This document shows, one piece after another, positions 12,278 through 25,200 of a stretch of DNA of 64,000 nucleotides; position 1 is the first letter of the stretch, and each line of letters starts with the position of its first letter. The notes under the pieces are model-generated. The model searched no databases. It was not told the origin of the DNA and saw only the letters and a program-made list of their open reading frames with translations. The translations under genes and the position numbers were made by a program. The DNA is from Cannabis sativa (taxonomy: Eukaryota > Streptophyta > Magnoliopsida > Rosales > Cannabaceae), in NCBI RefSeq assembly GCF_029168945.1, contig NC_083601.1:69863595-69927594 (forward strand), given 5' to 3'.

Positions 12278-15200
12278 ACATTTCCGGAAGTAAATGTTTT
12301 ATATTTGTCGAAAAAAATGATTGTATTTATGTGAATACAACTAAAGAATCATTAAAAATGATTATTATTGATGAAATTTTATAGTGTGTTTTGAATACCC
12401 AAAAAGAATGCTAAGAAAATTGCATTGAAACATCAAAGTATAAGAATAATAATGAGCATGACTAATGTTATTTAAATACATGAGGCATGTATTTATTGTT
12501 CATCATTCAGGGAATGATACGAATTTAATTCAATTACTTTAAAAATTGTTCGTATTCTATAAATTAGTCATGTTATTATACATTGTTATTACTTGTAATA
12601 TTTACATTATAAATTATTGCATGTGACATATATTAAAGATCAAATTTTGCATACATCTTGGAGACTATGCAAAAACTGCATTCATATATTCTTTGAAATA
12701 TCGTAAAAAAAATTGTTTGAATAATTTCATATATTTTTATGGATGAACAAGTAATAAATTTTTAAGAAATTTATAATAATGTTCTACTTGTTCAAGGTCA
12801 TTCCCTGAAGTGAATGCAATATTGTTTACTACTCATATATTTACAGAAGAAAGTGGAAACAACCAAAAGATGAGATACCACACACAATCAAAGTGCATGA
12901 AATCTATATATCATGTGTAAAATTGAATAATAGTAGTCACGTACCTATAGTACGGACACACTTATAATCAAGATAAAAGTACATTTGATTATTGAATAGA
13001 ATGTGAATTGTACAAATTTATTGTATATTTAGAATATTTAAATATCATTCCCTGAAGAGAATGAATAGACATGAAATTTTATTCCAAAGAATATAGATTT
13101 CACATATATTGGTAATGCCAAAAGCAAATTAATACATACATATTTTATTATTTCTTGAAATCAATAGTTTCAAACTATTGTTGGTACACGATATGTATAT
13201 ATATATAGTTACTATTTAATTTCAAGTTTGCATATTCCCAGAAGTGGATATATAATTTACTAATATTTGTTAGTGATCCCATATAATCAAAGTGATAAAG
13301 AATCACAAAATGATTATTTGAAAAGCTTCCTGAAGAAGTCTTACATACAATTGCTACTTGAAGTAGTTATATATCTTTGTATGTACCTAGATATATAAGT
13401 TTTATCTAGTTATGAAAGTGATAAGAAATAACTTATTATATGTACTAGTTGTACATTTAAATATATAATATATTAAGTCATGATAATTAGACTAATGAAT
13501 AGTCTATTAATAAATTAGACGACCTGTTAAAAAGATACCAAGAAAAATGAATGATATATTATAGTTATATCTATTTGACCATTACAATAACATGATGAAG
13601 TTGTCATGTATCTTTTAAATTATACACATCATTGAATTGATGATAGTGATTCCTGAAGAAATATAAAGTTTGATAAACATAATAGTGACTCCTGAAGAGT
13701 GTATATATTTTGGAGAATAATATAATTATATTATTCGTGTATATAAAAGTAAAACTTGTAATGATTATGTTGTAATGAATTTACATTACTTTTTGAAAGT
13801 TTCATTGAAATACAAATTATAGTGAACCTGAATTCATGAATTGAATTATTTTGACATGATTAATCATATGCAATAAATTGTCAAAGAATTTGACTAAATT
13901 TTATTGAAGAGCCAGAAGATTATTCTCATTGTTAATTTATAAGGCTCAAAAGAAGAATGTGCATATATTTGCACATAGAAAATAAATAAATTATATTTCT
14001 TTAAGAATCTTCAGCCGTTGTTAGATTTTTATTGCATAGTTTCTTATCAATGTGATAAGATTATATGATCATGCATTTACAAAATGTGTAAATTTATGTA
14101 TTTCTAATTATATATGTATGACTCATTCTTAGAAATGAATTAAGTTCTTAAGTATTGAACTTGAAGCTGAAGTTTATTGAACCTGAAGTTCAATGTCATA
14201 TAGTATATATGAGTTTAAATAGATATTGATTTATTGTGATATATTGAAATCCCTACAGGTGTATTAATATTATCAGATATCACAATTTTAAAACATTCTC
14301 TCGATCACGGGGAGAGAAGCAGTTGGGATCGATGATAATTTTTGAAAAATGATCCTTGCACAAAGTATATAAGAACGATATAGTTCAAAATGATATATAC
14401 CAACTACAAATCAATATTGTTCAAAGTTGAGATAGAATGAGTTGAAAACGCCTGAAGCGTAAATGAACAATGTAGAAATTATTAATAACTGTTTATTTGA
14501 TTTATCCTGAAGTTGTTAAATCTAGAGGTACTCATGGAGATACGTTATTGTTATAAAGTATTGATAAAAATGATAACCGTGATGGAAACAGTACTCTAGA
14601 AGAGACTCCCAAGAGAAGTTAGACATAACACATTTGATTATAATTGAATCCCTGAAGTGGTTCTATATAGGTACCTATAAATGATAAACATAATTAAAAA
14701 ATATGTAATTTAAAGAGATCTCTATAAGTTATGTCAATATGGGAGGAAACTATCATATAATGAAATTTTTGTCGACAATAGATGTTGAATGTTTGCATAT
14801 GCAATAAACTAACATGAGATAGCAAGGATCATGGTATTAGATTTGTCGAGAATTATCGACAAAAATTTTGATTTTTGGCCAAAATATTATGACGCGTTCC
14901 AGGAAAATTTACTTGCATAAAGTAAAGTAAGACCTGTAGGGTGTGCAAATAAATATTTCTAATGAGAAATTTGCATATATGTATTTGTACATAATGATTT
15001 GTTGTACAAAGTTTGCATAGACATGAGATTGATTGAAGTAAGGCTTAAATATTGAAAAAATATAATCATGATTTGATTATAGCCTGGAATATATTTTATG
15101 AGAATTTATAAGCGTCACAAAAATTTTACAACAAAAGGTTATTTATTTGGAGCTCCTAATATAGTGAGAATTTGAAATAAGTCTTATCTAAAAATTCAAG

Positions 15201-15749
15201 AAGACAATTTAATACATGTCTTAAGTGATATAAATTCAAAGTCGCGCGCACTATATGACAAAGATCTTTGTATGAAATAAAGACATGTAAGTAAATTATT
15301 GTTTGAAAAATACGTATGGTTGTCTATGCAGTATAAATTCGTAAATTATACGTTGTGATAGACTCTTGAAGAGTTTTTGATTAATTGATGAACAAACTTT
15401 TATTTCTTTTGTATATTGAGAAATATTAAATGTATAAAGTTTGTTCATTAGTAGAGAAGTCCTGAAGTACTTCATATGAATAAAGAATTATAGATATATG
15501 ATCATTTGATATGGAAATTAAGATCATACAAAAAGATGGAACAAATATATGGTCTTGGTGTACCATCATTGTCACAAATGAAAATTTATATTATCATTAA
15601 GGTGTTATGTTCATATCTACTTGAAATGTTAAATTTTAGTATGAACAAGATTGTATACAAACATGAATGATACAATTAGTTGGATAAAGATTAATTTTCT
15701 ACGAACCCCTCATCTATAATTTAGAAGTCCATACATACTCTGGAAGAGT
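12278..15749 (+). repeat. Dispersed hairpins with constant C-CTGAA-G cap
   Basis: Short stem-loops share a five-base loop (CTGAA or TTGAA, TGGAA, TTGGA, CGGAA, CAGAA, TAGAA) closed by C-G. The outer stems vary but stay complementary. Clear cases: 12278-12297 (ACATTT stem), 12645-12674 (TTTTGCATA), 12799-12816 and 13046-13063 (CATTC), 13232-13251 (ATATTC), 13326-13338 (CTTC), 13354-13366 (CTAC), 13688-13700 (ACTC), 14176-14194 (ATTGAAC), 14448-14460 (ACGC), 14594-14604 (CTC), 14646-14663 (GAATC, with G-T pairs), 15362-15374 (ACTC), 15466-15483 (GAAGT), 15737-15749 (ACTC). Several share one unpaired T or A just after the closing G. Confidence 0.8.
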
Positions 15750-16119
15750 TATAGAAAATATATGATCAAAGATTGTATATGGTGATAATTTAAAAGTGAT
15801 AACAATAATCTTATGAGATATATTATCACCAAAAGAATTATGGATCATATGTGCATGAGGGGGAGACATATTCATGTTGCACTATTTTTCCCTTAGCTCG
15901 GGTTTTGTCCCACTGGGTTTTCCTGGCATGGTTTTTAACGAGACAACTTGCAAATAATTATGAATATGAAATATATATTGTATTCTTTTAGATTTCGTCC
16001 CACTGGGCTTTTCTGACAAGATTTTTAACGAGGCAACTATAAATCATGTTAACATACTTGCATTTTAAGAAGCAAGTAGAGAATGTGTGGGAGTGAGATC
16101 ATTGACATAGCATATTCGG

Positions 16120-16435
16120 GAAATATATGGATTGCACTCAATTAAGAAGGATCAACACAAGCAGTTCTCTATGAAGATAATACTGTTTACATCATTCAAC
16201 TGAAAGGAGAGTGCATTGAAGGAGATAGAATTAGAACACATTTCACCAAATTCTTCTTTATACGTTTCAAGAAAATGCATATTGGTGTTCAACAAATTCA
16301 ATCAAGTGTCAATCTTGCAAACTTATTTTTAAAGTTATTACCAACATCAACATTTGAGAAGACGACAGACAAGATCGAAATTCGTCGATTAGAAGATCTC
16401 AGCAAATGCCTAAAAGATGGAGAGTTAGTTTACAC
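16120..16435 (+). pseudogene. Copia RNase H C-terminal remnant
   Basis: The conceptual frame at ~16153-16430 contains LYEDNT, IIQLKGE, HFTKFFF, VQQIQSS, LPTSTFEK and IRRLEDL. This is the order of motifs at the C-terminus of plant copia RNase H, ending shortly before the PPT. Catalytic regions upstream are not recognisable. Non-conservative changes and lack of a start make it a relic. Confidence 0.8.
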
Positions 16436-16500
16436 TATACTATTTTTCTTTTGATCAAGTTTTCAGCAAGATTTTTAATAAGACAGTTATTATGGACATC

Positions 16501-16510
16501 CAAGGGGGAG
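16501..16510 (+). promoter_or_regulatory. Polypurine tract of element H
   Basis: CAAGGGGGAG directly abuts the 3' LTR start TGTTATAAAT, the standard position for plus-strand priming. Confidence 0.8.
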
Positions 16511-16753
16511 TGTTATAAATATTAATAATTATGTGGATGTCTAAATCTTTTATTTATTACCACCATTAACTGTAATCAATATTCCTCTTTTCTTAGTTTT
16601 TCTTTTTCTTAGTTTCTTAATATTTGACTCTTGTATTTGTATAGATAGGAGTTCACCCCATTTGAATAAACAACTCAAAAATTCTCATTCACTTTCTCTT
16701 TCTCTTCATCTTCTTCTTCTTTCTTCTCATCTACATTATATTATTTTATAACA
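16511..16753 (+). repeat. 3' LTR of element H
   Basis: Pairs with 11402-11627. It has a 17-bp insertion-like expansion in the TTTTCTTAG area and a changed TATA box (TATAGATAGG instead of TATAAATAGG). Confidence 0.85.
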
Positions 16754-17178
16754 AAACTATATATATAAATGTTCTTAATGGCTCTATGTACTGAATGAAC
16801 TAATTTCAGACTCCCAGTACGTTCAAACAAATGAACCTTAAAAGATATATATATAAATATATATCTACTAAAATAGAACAAGGTGTATTTTGTGGGAAAC
16901 AAAAATACGAATGCATATATATTTGTGTATAAATTATAGACATGGGGCCATTTATAACGGGACATGCAAAATATACTGTTATGGTAGAGTATGATCTAAC
17001 GCAGTGGCTAGTGCTACTATTTGAACAAGTTAAGCAACGCCAGTGACAAGATGAAAAATTAAGGCTTATTTAGAATCAAATACATCGATGATGAGCAGTT
17101 AAATCGGTGGACAGTTAATAATGTTCAAGGGAACTTATAAAATAAGGGAAGACTAGTTGTTGTAGACATCCCTAATCT
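16754..17178. other. Intergenic spacer between H and CACTA F
   Basis: 425 bp without a supported gene. The minus-strand open frame 16741-16965 overlaps the LTR end and is AT-driven. The element H flanking duplication lies at its left edge. Confidence 0.5.
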
Positions 17179-17199
17179 CACAACAAGAAAATATACTTT

Positions 17200-17650
17200 T
17201 GCCAGCGACTAAGTTTGCCAGTAAAAGTGAGAGGAAATCGCCGACATAGCTTTGTCAGTGACTTTTTTCGCTGGTAAATGATGCCAGCAATGGTTCGTTG
17301 GCATATCAACATTTGCCGGCGACATTAGTAGCTGCGCCGACAAAAGTGTTTACACAAGCGAATTCAATTGCCGGCATAAGTTCATCGCTGGCAATTTGGT
17401 GTCGGATGAGGTGTCCTTGTCGACATTTTGCCAGAGGGTTAATGCGCTGGCAAAACTTTTAGCGCGAATTTGGCGCCAGTTATCCAATTTACTGCGTATG
17501 TTTTGCCAACGCATTAAGTCGTTGGCAAAATTATTTAATAATAAAAAAATAAATAGTTTTTCTAGCGAGTTAATGCGCAGGCAAAATAAATAATATTAAA
17601 ATATTATACACTTTTGCAAGCGAGTTAATGTACGCCGGCAAAAGTATTTT
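17200..17650. repeat. Subterminal repeats of CACTA F
   Basis: Many copies of TTTGCCAGCG/TTTGCCGGCG-like motifs in both orientations. Several pair as hairpins: ~17430-17458, 17500-17530 (TTTTGCCAACG against CGTTGGCAAAA) and 17611-17645. This is the usual architecture of transposase-binding subterminal regions. 17650-17850 is AT-rich without a feature. Confidence 0.8.
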
Positions 17651-17852
17651 TTAATTTAAATATTTATAATATATAATTAAATTTAAAACTAAAAGTAAAC
17701 ATAAATTGAAATTATAAAGAATAAATATAATAACAAATATTATAAAATCAAAATTTATATTGTAATTACAAAACTACATAAAACATCGTAAACTAAATAA
17801 AAATATTTTTAGTTCATAAATAGTAATATTATGTACACTGAAAACTAAAAAA

Positions 17853-19375
17853 TTACACATCCACAGCAGTATCGTTTTCATCACCGGGATGGGCAGTCTG
17901 TGACGAGGACCTAGTACCATAGCTAAGAGGTTGAAATGGTGGAACCGGTAGAATCAGAGGCATCGCAGGCATGTTAAATCCTAAAAAGACATTGGCCAAT
18001 TGGATCATTTGTTGTTGGAATGCACTCATGATTTGATTCCGTGTCATCATCATTTATTGTTGCCACTCGTTCCATGCTTCTTGCTCTTCCACCCTTTGCT
18101 TAAGTACCTCATATTCCTCTTGAGTGATAGTGGGCTGCCTGGAGGGACTTGCCCTGGGAGTTGCTCTTTTTGCCCCCGTCTTAAGTCTCGGCAACTGGCC
18201 CAGTCCTCTCAAGTTGCATGACCGTTCACCCAATAACTGTGTCATAACATGCATATCTGCAGGAAATTGGATAGGGTCGACATTGTGCTGGCGCGGGACA
18301 TTAGTTGATGCTGGTTGAGTTTCACGAATCTCAACCATTTTGGCCTTCAAAATTTTTTATGAAACTATTAAAGTTAAATAGAAATTAAAATATACAACAA
18401 ATTTATTAAAAATATAAAATTACTTAATTACATGCAGTTGTTGTGTGTGATCATCGCACCATTTGTTGTCCTTGCAGTGGAACTTTGCAAAAGTATCCAC
18501 AGCACTGGGAAGTTCCCCCGTCTGAATATCAGCCTATTTTTAAACAATATAAAAAATTTGAAAAACATTATTAACAAAATATTACTATGTTGAAAATATA
18601 AACCCCGCTCACAATGTGACCAACAATGGTCTCAGATCCTCATCCACCTTGAATCTTCATCTGTCATCAGTTTTTTGCATTTTGTTCAGCTCTTCTCTGT
18701 AATTTAAAGTTAAATTATTGTTAACAAATTGAGAAAAAAATCGTAAGTTAATAAAAATTAAATATTACAACTTTCAATACATACCTGCTATTTTGGGTTT
18801 TTCTAGTATGCAATAATCTCTGCCCATTCCTGTGGTGTCACTATATCTGGACGTGATCTCCTGGTTGCTTCTTCCTCCCCATATTTTTAAATATTCTTTT
18901 TCCAAGCCTTCTTCGTATCTGCTCTATAGTCACGTAATCCTTTTGACATCAATTTGGTGACGTAATCCGCAAACATATGATTATTAGTTGGCAACTCAAA
19001 CTTGGTCTAGAAAAAACATTAATTAAAGTCATATATATTTAACTTTTTATAATGATTTTGTTTGATCTATTATAATAAAAATTAGAATGTTACTGCTATT
19101 CTATCCCATATAGTCTGAATGAGCGTATCCTTAACGTCCTCGAACTCAAACTGGTTCATAGGAATTGTATTGCGAACATGAAACTTGATATAATTATTAA
19201 ACTTGTTGCCATAGTCATCTACTGGGGCCCCAGTCTCCATATGAAATCTAAAGTTCAATTTTTGACCTGCAGGCTGCTTGGCTAGTTCTTGTTCAATATT
19301 TTTTCCCTTCTACTTTCTCCTAACTCTCTTTTTCTGACTTCCACTTGCACCTGCATCAACAATTCTACACATACA
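17853..19375 (-). pseudogene. Ptta/En/Spm (Transposase_24-like) CACTA protein, degenerate
   Basis: Minus-strand exons in order: 19375-~19095 (start MCRIVDAGASGSQKK, then FRFHMETGAP and IPMNQFEFEDVKDTL), ~19010-18785 (KFELPTNNHM, then RPDIVTPQEWAEIIAY), ~18700-18605 (RRAEQNAKN), ~18535-18429 (ADIQTGELPSAVDTFAKFH) and 18350-17853 (LLGERSCNLRGLGQLPR and a Gln/Met-rich tail). The LLGER...RGLG signature and segment order are typical of Transposase_24 proteins of plant CACTA elements. Stops interrupt it: one in the first exon, several in the middle exons, and TAA just before 18053. Intron borders are approximate. Confidence 0.75.
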
Positions 19376-19468
19376 AGCTACAAATAATTAATTAATCAAA
19401 CTATTAACAAAAGAGACTTGTATTTGTATTACTTAATGGTCAGTTTAAATATTACAATACTTTATAGT

Positions 19469-19970
19469 CTACAAGTCATCATAATCATCATCATCATCAT
19501 TAACAGGTACATGATTTTCATTATCACTATCACTAGTGTCTTCATCATCACTAAAAACATTGAAACAATCTAAATCTTCACGATTAGGCTGCTCACGATC
19601 CCTGTTAGTCACTTCAATTGGGTCAACATCATCACAGATATATTCGACATCGTCCAATTGTGCAAGTTGAATGACTAACGGGATTCCTGAAGAGTTTTAT
19701 TCTTGTATAGTCGTTGTCTCATCATCATCCTCATATGAGAAATCCCAGACATTGCGAGGGGTGTAAACATTGACAAGATTCCAATCAACTCCATTCTTCA
19801 GGTCAGTAATGTAAGATAATAAATTTGCTTGGGATACAAGTATGAATGATTCATTTTGGTACCATTCACGGGAAACACAGACACTAGTGAAAAAAATCAT
19901 CACTTTCTGTCCTGTTACCGTTTTTGTCCCACCACTTGCACCTAAAAATAACAACACTACAATCCTTCAA
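19469..19970 (-). pseudogene. C-terminus of TNP2-type transposase (DUF4216-like) with acidic tail
   Basis: The segment 19957-19697 includes SREWYQNESFILVSQANLL and NVYTPRNVWDFSYEDDDE, matching the DUF4216-type C-terminal region of plant CACTA transposases. It is followed by a highly acidic stretch at 19657-19469 (many Asp/Glu, ending in an Asp run). A stop separates the two. It is the downstream continuation of the TNP2 fragment at 29459-29945; element A sits between them. Confidence 0.7.
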
Positions 19971-19971
19971 G

Positions 19972-19976
19972 TAAGT
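19972..19976. other. Target-site duplication TAAGT (left of element A)
   Basis: TAAGT directly precedes the LTR terminus TGTAACACCC, and the same five bases follow the other terminus at 29454-29458. A perfect 5-bp duplication supports a single intact insertion. Confidence 0.95.
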
Positions 19977-22230
19977 TGTAACACCCTAACTACCTTAGGC
20001 GTATTACGTGATTTTTAAACGTACTGTGCAGCTCGTTGCTAATCAACGAGGTTTATGGAAAAACGTGATTAATTAAAATTTTGCTTTTTGATTAAACTTG
20101 TAAAATATATTACAAAAGACTCGGGATCCCGATTATAAAAATATTTACAAAAGTTTAACTGTTTAACTATTACATCAAAATAAAAGTCGTCTAACGACAG
20201 TTACAAAAATCTCAGCCTTGCTGTCCCGAGGATCGTACGCTCCAGGCCTAACCGCCCCGACATGTACAATCTCATAAGCTCGCTCACGGTCCATCAGCTA
20301 TAGCCTTGCCTTTACCTACACATGAACATAAACTGTGAGTCGACAGACTCAGTAAGAAAAGCATAATAATATCATACATAAAACTAACTGCCGTGTCCAA
20401 CACGATACTGAGTCCCGCTACTGCCATGTCCAACATGGTACTGAGCCACTACTGCCATGTCCAACATGGTACTGAGTTTTGAACGTTCAGGGGACGGTAC
20501 TATTGACAAGTATCCTCCTGATCGGTCGAACCGGTCATACTCCGGCTGGTCATACTCCAGCACATGTACCAGACGGGATAAGTCAATAGCCCGAACCACC
20601 AACCAAGTGTCGGCTGATCGGTCGAACCGGTCATACTCATTGCTGGTCATACTCCGGCTGTCTGTACCGACGTGACGGGGTTGGATGATTCGAAGCCTAA
20701 ATACATAACTAATGTAATCTAGCGGCTTCCTACATGCACGCTAAACATGTAATCTACATATGCATACCGTTATACTAATCTTACACGGATTCCGATTTCG
20801 GGTGTGCGGTCAACTTGTTGGGAACTGAAGCTGAGTGGCGGATTACTGGCTCCTAAACCATAAAAATCACAACGCTATAAGTGACACGCTAAATCACTTC
20901 CCGGGGACTAAAACTTGGAACTAAAAGTTTCCCTATCGATAAAAAGCATGGCAATACCCCTAAAAACATAAAAACGAGGAAAACTAGGGTCCCTGAATTT
21001 TCCCCAACCGGTAGACCGGTTGCCCAACCGGAATTCCGGTTCTGGAAAATTCAGAACCCTCATCCGGAATTCCGGATGCACAACCGGAATTCCGGTTCCT
21101 CGCAGGCAGCCAACTAAAATTCTCATAACTCGACCAATTCAACCCCAATTGGTACCAAACTTTCCAGACCTGTTCTAAACACCCCAAAGAACAAATCTAA
21201 GGCCTCAAAACTACCCAGAAAACACAGAGGCAAAATTCACCATTAAAGACCAAGCTTTGAGTTCCAAAACTCAAACTTGGTTAAATCCACTAACATGCAT
21301 CCAAACCTAGTTAATTCTACTTAACTAAGCATAATAACACCTCTGAAAACACACAAGAACATCCAGCAACTTCACAGAACAAAATGAACCATTTCTTTCA
21401 AAAAAAATCATAACTTTTTCACATAAGCATTTAACCAACTAGAACAAGGATTCAAGCATGCTATACAATCTCATTAAACCTAATTATTTCAACATTTAAA
21501 CAAAGAACAACAACAATAATAATCAGCAGCAACAACATCAAAGATTCAAGCATGCAACACCCATTTTCATCATAAATTTCAAGAAAAACAAGGTAAGAAA
21601 CTAAAGCCAAGAAATACCTCAATGAAAATTCACTTTGATCTAGCTAAACCACTTGAAATCACCAAGCAAAACCCAGCCCTTGCACAGCCAAGCCTTGGCC
21701 GAAAAGAGAGAGAGAGAAAAGAGAGTGTTTTCTTTGGAAAAATTCTATTTTCAACACTTAGTCTAATTTTTGTAAAAATGAAAGAATTAAACATAAATAC
21801 CCACTTATCACACTTCATTTCAGCCAAGTAAACATTAAACAAATATTTATTTTTCAAATAATACACTCACATAAGACAAAACACTAATGGGGCAAAAAGA
21901 CCATTTTGCCCCTCCACCCTAAAATCATGAAAATCATACTAAAGGGGTATTTTTGGGACATTCTAAATTCCCGGCCATTCCCGACATTCCCAATGTCTAA
22001 ACCCGTCCCCAAATTACCAACATACTAAGTTGTGATTTCTACTGAGCCAAACGCCGAGTTCCAAAATACCGGACACCGGAAATGCGAAATATAAAAACTA
22101 CTGATGACATAATCATGCATTTCTGAATTCCATAAATAACAGTATCATAAATTATTTAAATAGCTATACATAATTTCATAATTAAACATAAACAACTGCT
22201 AATTTCCAAATTAACTAAGCGGGCTTCACA
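19977..22230 (-). repeat. 3' LTR of element A
   Basis: 2254 bp, ends TG...CA on both strands. It contains the CCGG palindrome array (21006-21021, 21026-21041, 21062-21077, 21082-21097) and the 59-bp-type units. Compared with 27201-29453 it differs at only about ten places outside 20381-20830, but about thirty within that block. Open frames here (for example 21622-21831) recur exactly in the other LTR and are not genes. Confidence 0.95.
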
Positions 22231-22250
22231 ACTATCCCCCCCTTAAAAGG
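22231..22250 (-). promoter_or_regulatory. Polypurine tract of element A
   Basis: On the minus strand, AAGGGGGGGATAGT lies immediately before the 3' LTR start TGTGAAGCC. This is the plus-strand primer site. Confidence 0.85.
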
Positions 22251-25200
22251 TTTTCGTCCCCGAAATCTAACCTGAATAACTCTGGATATTGAGCTCTCAT
22301 ATCTGACTCTAGCTCCCAGGTGGCTTCCTCCACCTTGCTGTTTCTCCAGAGAACCTTGACCAATGCTATGGTCTTATTCCGAAGGACTTTATCCTTTCTA
22401 TCCAGGATCTGCACTGGCTGTTCCTCATATGACATGTCTGGCTGAAGCTGAAGACTCTCATAACTGAGTATATGAGAAGGGTCTGAAACGTATTTTCTCA
22501 ACATTGAGACGTGGAATACGTTGTGCACTGCTGATAAGGCTGGAGGCAATGCTAACCGATATGCCACTTGACCTATCTTCTCGAGAATCTCGAAAGGTCC
22601 TGTAAATCTAGGGCATAACTTGCCTCTTTTCCCGAAACGTTTAATCCCCTTCATCGGAGATACTCGTAAAAACACATGTTCCCCTACTTGGAACTCAACA
22701 TCTCTGCGTTTCGGATCTGCGTAACTCTTCTGTCTGCTCTGTGAGGCAAGCATTCTAGCTTTTATCTTTTCTATTGCCTCATTGGTCCGCTGAACTGACT
22801 CTGGACCTAGGTATTTCCTCTCCCCTGTCTCATCCCAGTGGATAGGGGATCTGCATTTCCTACCGTACAACAGTTCATAGGGAGCCATCCCTATTGTACT
22901 CTGATAACTGTTGTTGTAAGAGAATTCTATCAATGGTAGATACTTACTCCATGAGCCTTCGAAGTCCATAACACAGGCTCTCAACATATCCTCCAATATC
23001 TGAATTGTCCTTTCGGACTGACCATCTGTCTGAGGATGAAATGCTGTACTGAATTTCAGCTTCGTACCCATTGCCCGTTGCAAACTTTGCCAAAATTTGG
23101 AGGTGAATTTCGGATCCCTGTCCGAAACTATAGACTTCGGTACCCCGTGAAGTCTCACTATCTCTCTGACGTACAGTTCTGCCAACTGATCCACTGAAAA
23201 TGTTGTTCTGACCGGCAGAAAATGAGCAGATTTCGTAAATCGGTCCACCACTACCCAGATGGAATCATGCAAACCCGTGGTCCTAGGTAACCCGACCACA
23301 AAATCCATCGTAATATCCTCCCATTTCCATTCTGGTAGGGTTAGAGGCTGCAACAACCATGCTGGTCTCTGATGTTCAGCCTTGATCTGCTGACACGTTA
23401 GGCATTTCGATACGAATTCTACCAAATTCTTCTTCATACCGCTCCACCAGAAGTACGGTTTCAAATCTTGGTACATCTTGGTGGTGCCGGGATGCAGAGA
23501 ATATGGAGTAGAATGAGCCTCCTCAAAGATCTCATTTCTAAGTCCCACACTGTTCGGAACACAAACCCTGGCTTTATACAAAAGCATCCCACTATCTGAC
23601 ACTGAAAAGTCTTTGGCTTGACCAGCCAATACCTCATCTCGGATTTTTACTAACTCCGGATCTGTCATCTGAGCGACTTTTATTCTTTCTAATAGATCAG
23701 ATTGCAGCGTCAAGTTGTGAAGCTGACCTACCACAAACTCAATGCTGGATCTAACCATATCCTCAGCTAGCTGGGGTGAGATCTGAACCATGCTAGCTAC
23801 TTGCCCGGGACCCTTTCTACTCAGGGCATCGACCACTACATTGGCTTTTCCGGGATGATAGAGGATCTCACAATCGTAATCCTTCACTAATTCCAACCAA
23901 CGCCTTTGTCTGATGTTCAAATCTTTCTGAGTAAAGAAATACTTGAGACTTTTATGGTCGGTATAGATCTCACACTTCTCCCCATAAAGGTAGTGCCGCC
24001 AAATCTTCAGTGCAAAAACCACTGCGGCCAATTCTAAATCATGAGTCGGGTATCGCTGTTCATAATCCTTTAACTGACGGGAGGCATAAGCGATAACCCG
24101 TTCGGCTTGCATCAATACGCACCCCAAACCCTGTTTGGATGCGTCACAGTAGACTACGAACTTCTCCTTGTCCGAAGGCAAAGCTAGCACCGGAGCAGTT
24201 TTCAATCTCTGCTTCAGCTCCTGAAAGCTAGCTTCACATTTATCTGACCAGATAAATCGCTGATTCTTCTTTGTAAGCTCGGTTAGGGGCATAGAGATTT
24301 TGGAGAACCCCTCCACGAACCTACGGTAGTACCCAGCTAATCCCAAGAAGCTTCTGATCTCTGTCACTGTCTTCGGTCTCGGCCAATCCCTGACGGATTC
24401 AATCTTCCCGGGATCCACCTTGATCCCATCTTTACTCACAATGTGCCATAGGAAGGACACCTGAGACAACCAGAACTCACATTTCTTGAACTTGGCGTAG
24501 AGCTTATGTTCTCGAAGTCGTTGCAGTACCATCTGAAGATGTAACTCATGCTCCTCTTCTGATTGAGAGTACACGAGGATGTCGTCGATAAACACAATCA
24601 CACAGATATCGAGGAAATCCTTGAATACTCTATTCATCAGGTCCATGAATGCTGCAGGAGCATTGGTTAGTCCGAATGACATAACCAGAAACTCGTAGTG
24701 TCCATACCTAGTGCGGAAAGCCGTCTTCGGAATGTCCTCCTCTCGGATTCTCAACTGATGATAACCCGAACGGAGATCAATCTTAGAAAAGACCGTCTTC
24801 CCCTGAAGCTGATCGAACAAGTCATCGATCCTAGGTAATGGATATTTATTCTTCACCGTCAGCTTGTTCAACTCCCTGTAGTCGATGCACATCCTCATAG
24901 ATCCATCCTTCTTCTTGACGAATAAAACCGGGGCTCCCCAGGGTGACACACTGGGCCGAATGAACCCTATGTCAAGCAACCCTTGGAGCTGAATCTTTAG
25001 TTCCTTAAGTTCAGCTGGAGCCATCCTATACGGGGCTTTGGAAACCGGTTCCACCCCTGGTGCCAAGTCAATTACAAAATCAATCTCCCGCTGAGGTGGT
25101 AACCCTAGGAGTTCCTCGGGAAAGACGTCCAAAAATTCTCGAACCACTCTGATGTCCTCTGGCCGAATAGTGTCTGGCCGAGTGGTGTCCACCACCACGG

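Larger units (their letters stand above)
11402..16753 (+). mobile_element. Ty1/copia element H, coding region degenerate
   Basis: Two short related LTRs (11402-11627, 226 bp; 16511-16753, 243 bp) both start TGTTATAAAT and end TATAACA. Flanks AAAAT (11397-11401) and AAACT (16754-16758) are a likely mutated 5-bp duplication. A polypurine tract abuts the 3' LTR. The only recognisable coding trace is a copia RNase H end at ~16150-16430. The 4.9-kb interior otherwise has no gag, protease, integrase or RT reading frame and is dominated by AT-rich sequence with a recurring hairpin motif. Confidence 0.85.
17179..19976 (-). mobile_element. CACTA transposon F, 3' part (continues at 29454)
   Basis: The terminus at 17179 reads CACAACAAGAAAAT, a variant of the CACTACAAGAAAA end. 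It is followed by subterminal TTTGCCRGCG repeats (17200-17650). Minus-strand remnants of a Ptta/En/Spm (Transposase_24-like) protein and of the end of the TNP2-type transposase follow. The element is interrupted at 19976 by Tekay element A and resumes at 29454-29459. Its 5' end is not seen; it is lost at or beyond ~29945. Confidence 0.8.

Noticed and set aside
21622..21866. Short open frames repeated exactly at 28845-29089
   Set aside because: Both lie at the same place in the two LTRs of element A, so the identity is explained by LTR duplication, not by conserved genes.
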